Origin: Propionibacteriaceae bacterium
Lineage (GTDB): Bacteria > Actinomycetota > Actinomycetes > Propionibacteriales > Propionibacteriaceae
Direction of reading: 5' to 3'
DNA: 5,870 nt
NCBI GenBank assembly: GCA_030538175.1
Contig: JAUNUL010000092.1
Location: forward strand, 3,641 to 9,510
Position numbers and translations under genes: made by a program. The notes under the pieces were generated by a model. It ran no database searches, was not told the origin of the DNA, and was given only the letters and a program-made list of their open reading frames with translations. Below, piece after piece: positions 5,857 to 5,870 of this stretch. Positions within the stretch are counted from its first letter, which is position 1; every line of letters begins with the position of its first letter.

Positions 5857-5870
5857 GAGGAAGAATCGGG

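Noticed and set aside
5841..5870. TPP riboswitch upstream of ykoE
   Set aside because: It would be expected for this transporter, but the 30 bases present show only a ribosome site and none of the conserved TPP-aptamer segments.
1..5870. CRISPR arrays, tRNA or rRNA genes, insertion sequences, phage or defence genes
   Set aside because: Nothing of the kind is visible: there are no regular repeats, no transposase or integrase and no structured RNA, and coding genes fill nearly all of the window.

Overview
The window is GC-rich DNA with GC-biased third codon positions, several GTG starts and tight gene overlaps, which suggests a high-GC actinobacterium. The P-loop kinase is of a kind I associate with Actinobacteria, but no gene here fixes the genus. 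All seven credible genes lie on the minus strand, so transcription runs from high to low coordinates. Almost every base is coding; the longest gap between genes is 66 bases.

Region 1 (5840 to 2910) is an energy-coupling factor (ECF) transporter of the YkoE/YkoD/YkoC type, the family linked to uptake of the thiamine pyrimidine precursor hydroxymethylpyrimidine or thiamine. It has an S component (YkoE-like), a fused double ATPase (YkoD-like) and a T component (YkoC-like). The first two genes overlap by about 11 bases and the last two by 4 bases (GTGA), so they are almost certainly co-transcribed and translationally coupled. Only 30 bases upstream of ykoE are present, so the TPP riboswitch often found before such genes cannot be judged.

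Region 2 (2909 to 2844) is a short spacer, relatively A+T-rich at its ykoC end, that holds two small dyads. It is the only likely place for an internal promoter or operator.

Region 3 (2843 to 91) holds a small uridine-kinase-like P-loop protein, a free-standing LigA-type small subunit, a LigB-type class III extradiol dioxygenase catalytic subunit, and an ACMSD-type metal-dependent amidohydrolase. The kinase is 25 bases from ligA, ligA and ligB overlap by 16 bases, and ligB and the amidohydrolase share one base (TGATG). LigA plus LigB should form an Fe(II) ring-opening dioxygenase for a catechol-like, aminophenol-like or heterocyclic diol substrate. The amidohydrolase probably decarboxylates, hydrates or hydrolyses the ring-opened product. 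The substrate cannot be read from the sequence. A strong hairpin at 21 to 63 follows the last stop codon and probably ends the transcript.

The most interesting point is the combination of a vitamin-precursor-type ECF importer, an orphan kinase and a minimal extradiol ring-cleavage cassette on one strand, with no dehydrogenase, aldolase or dedicated aromatic transporter in view.
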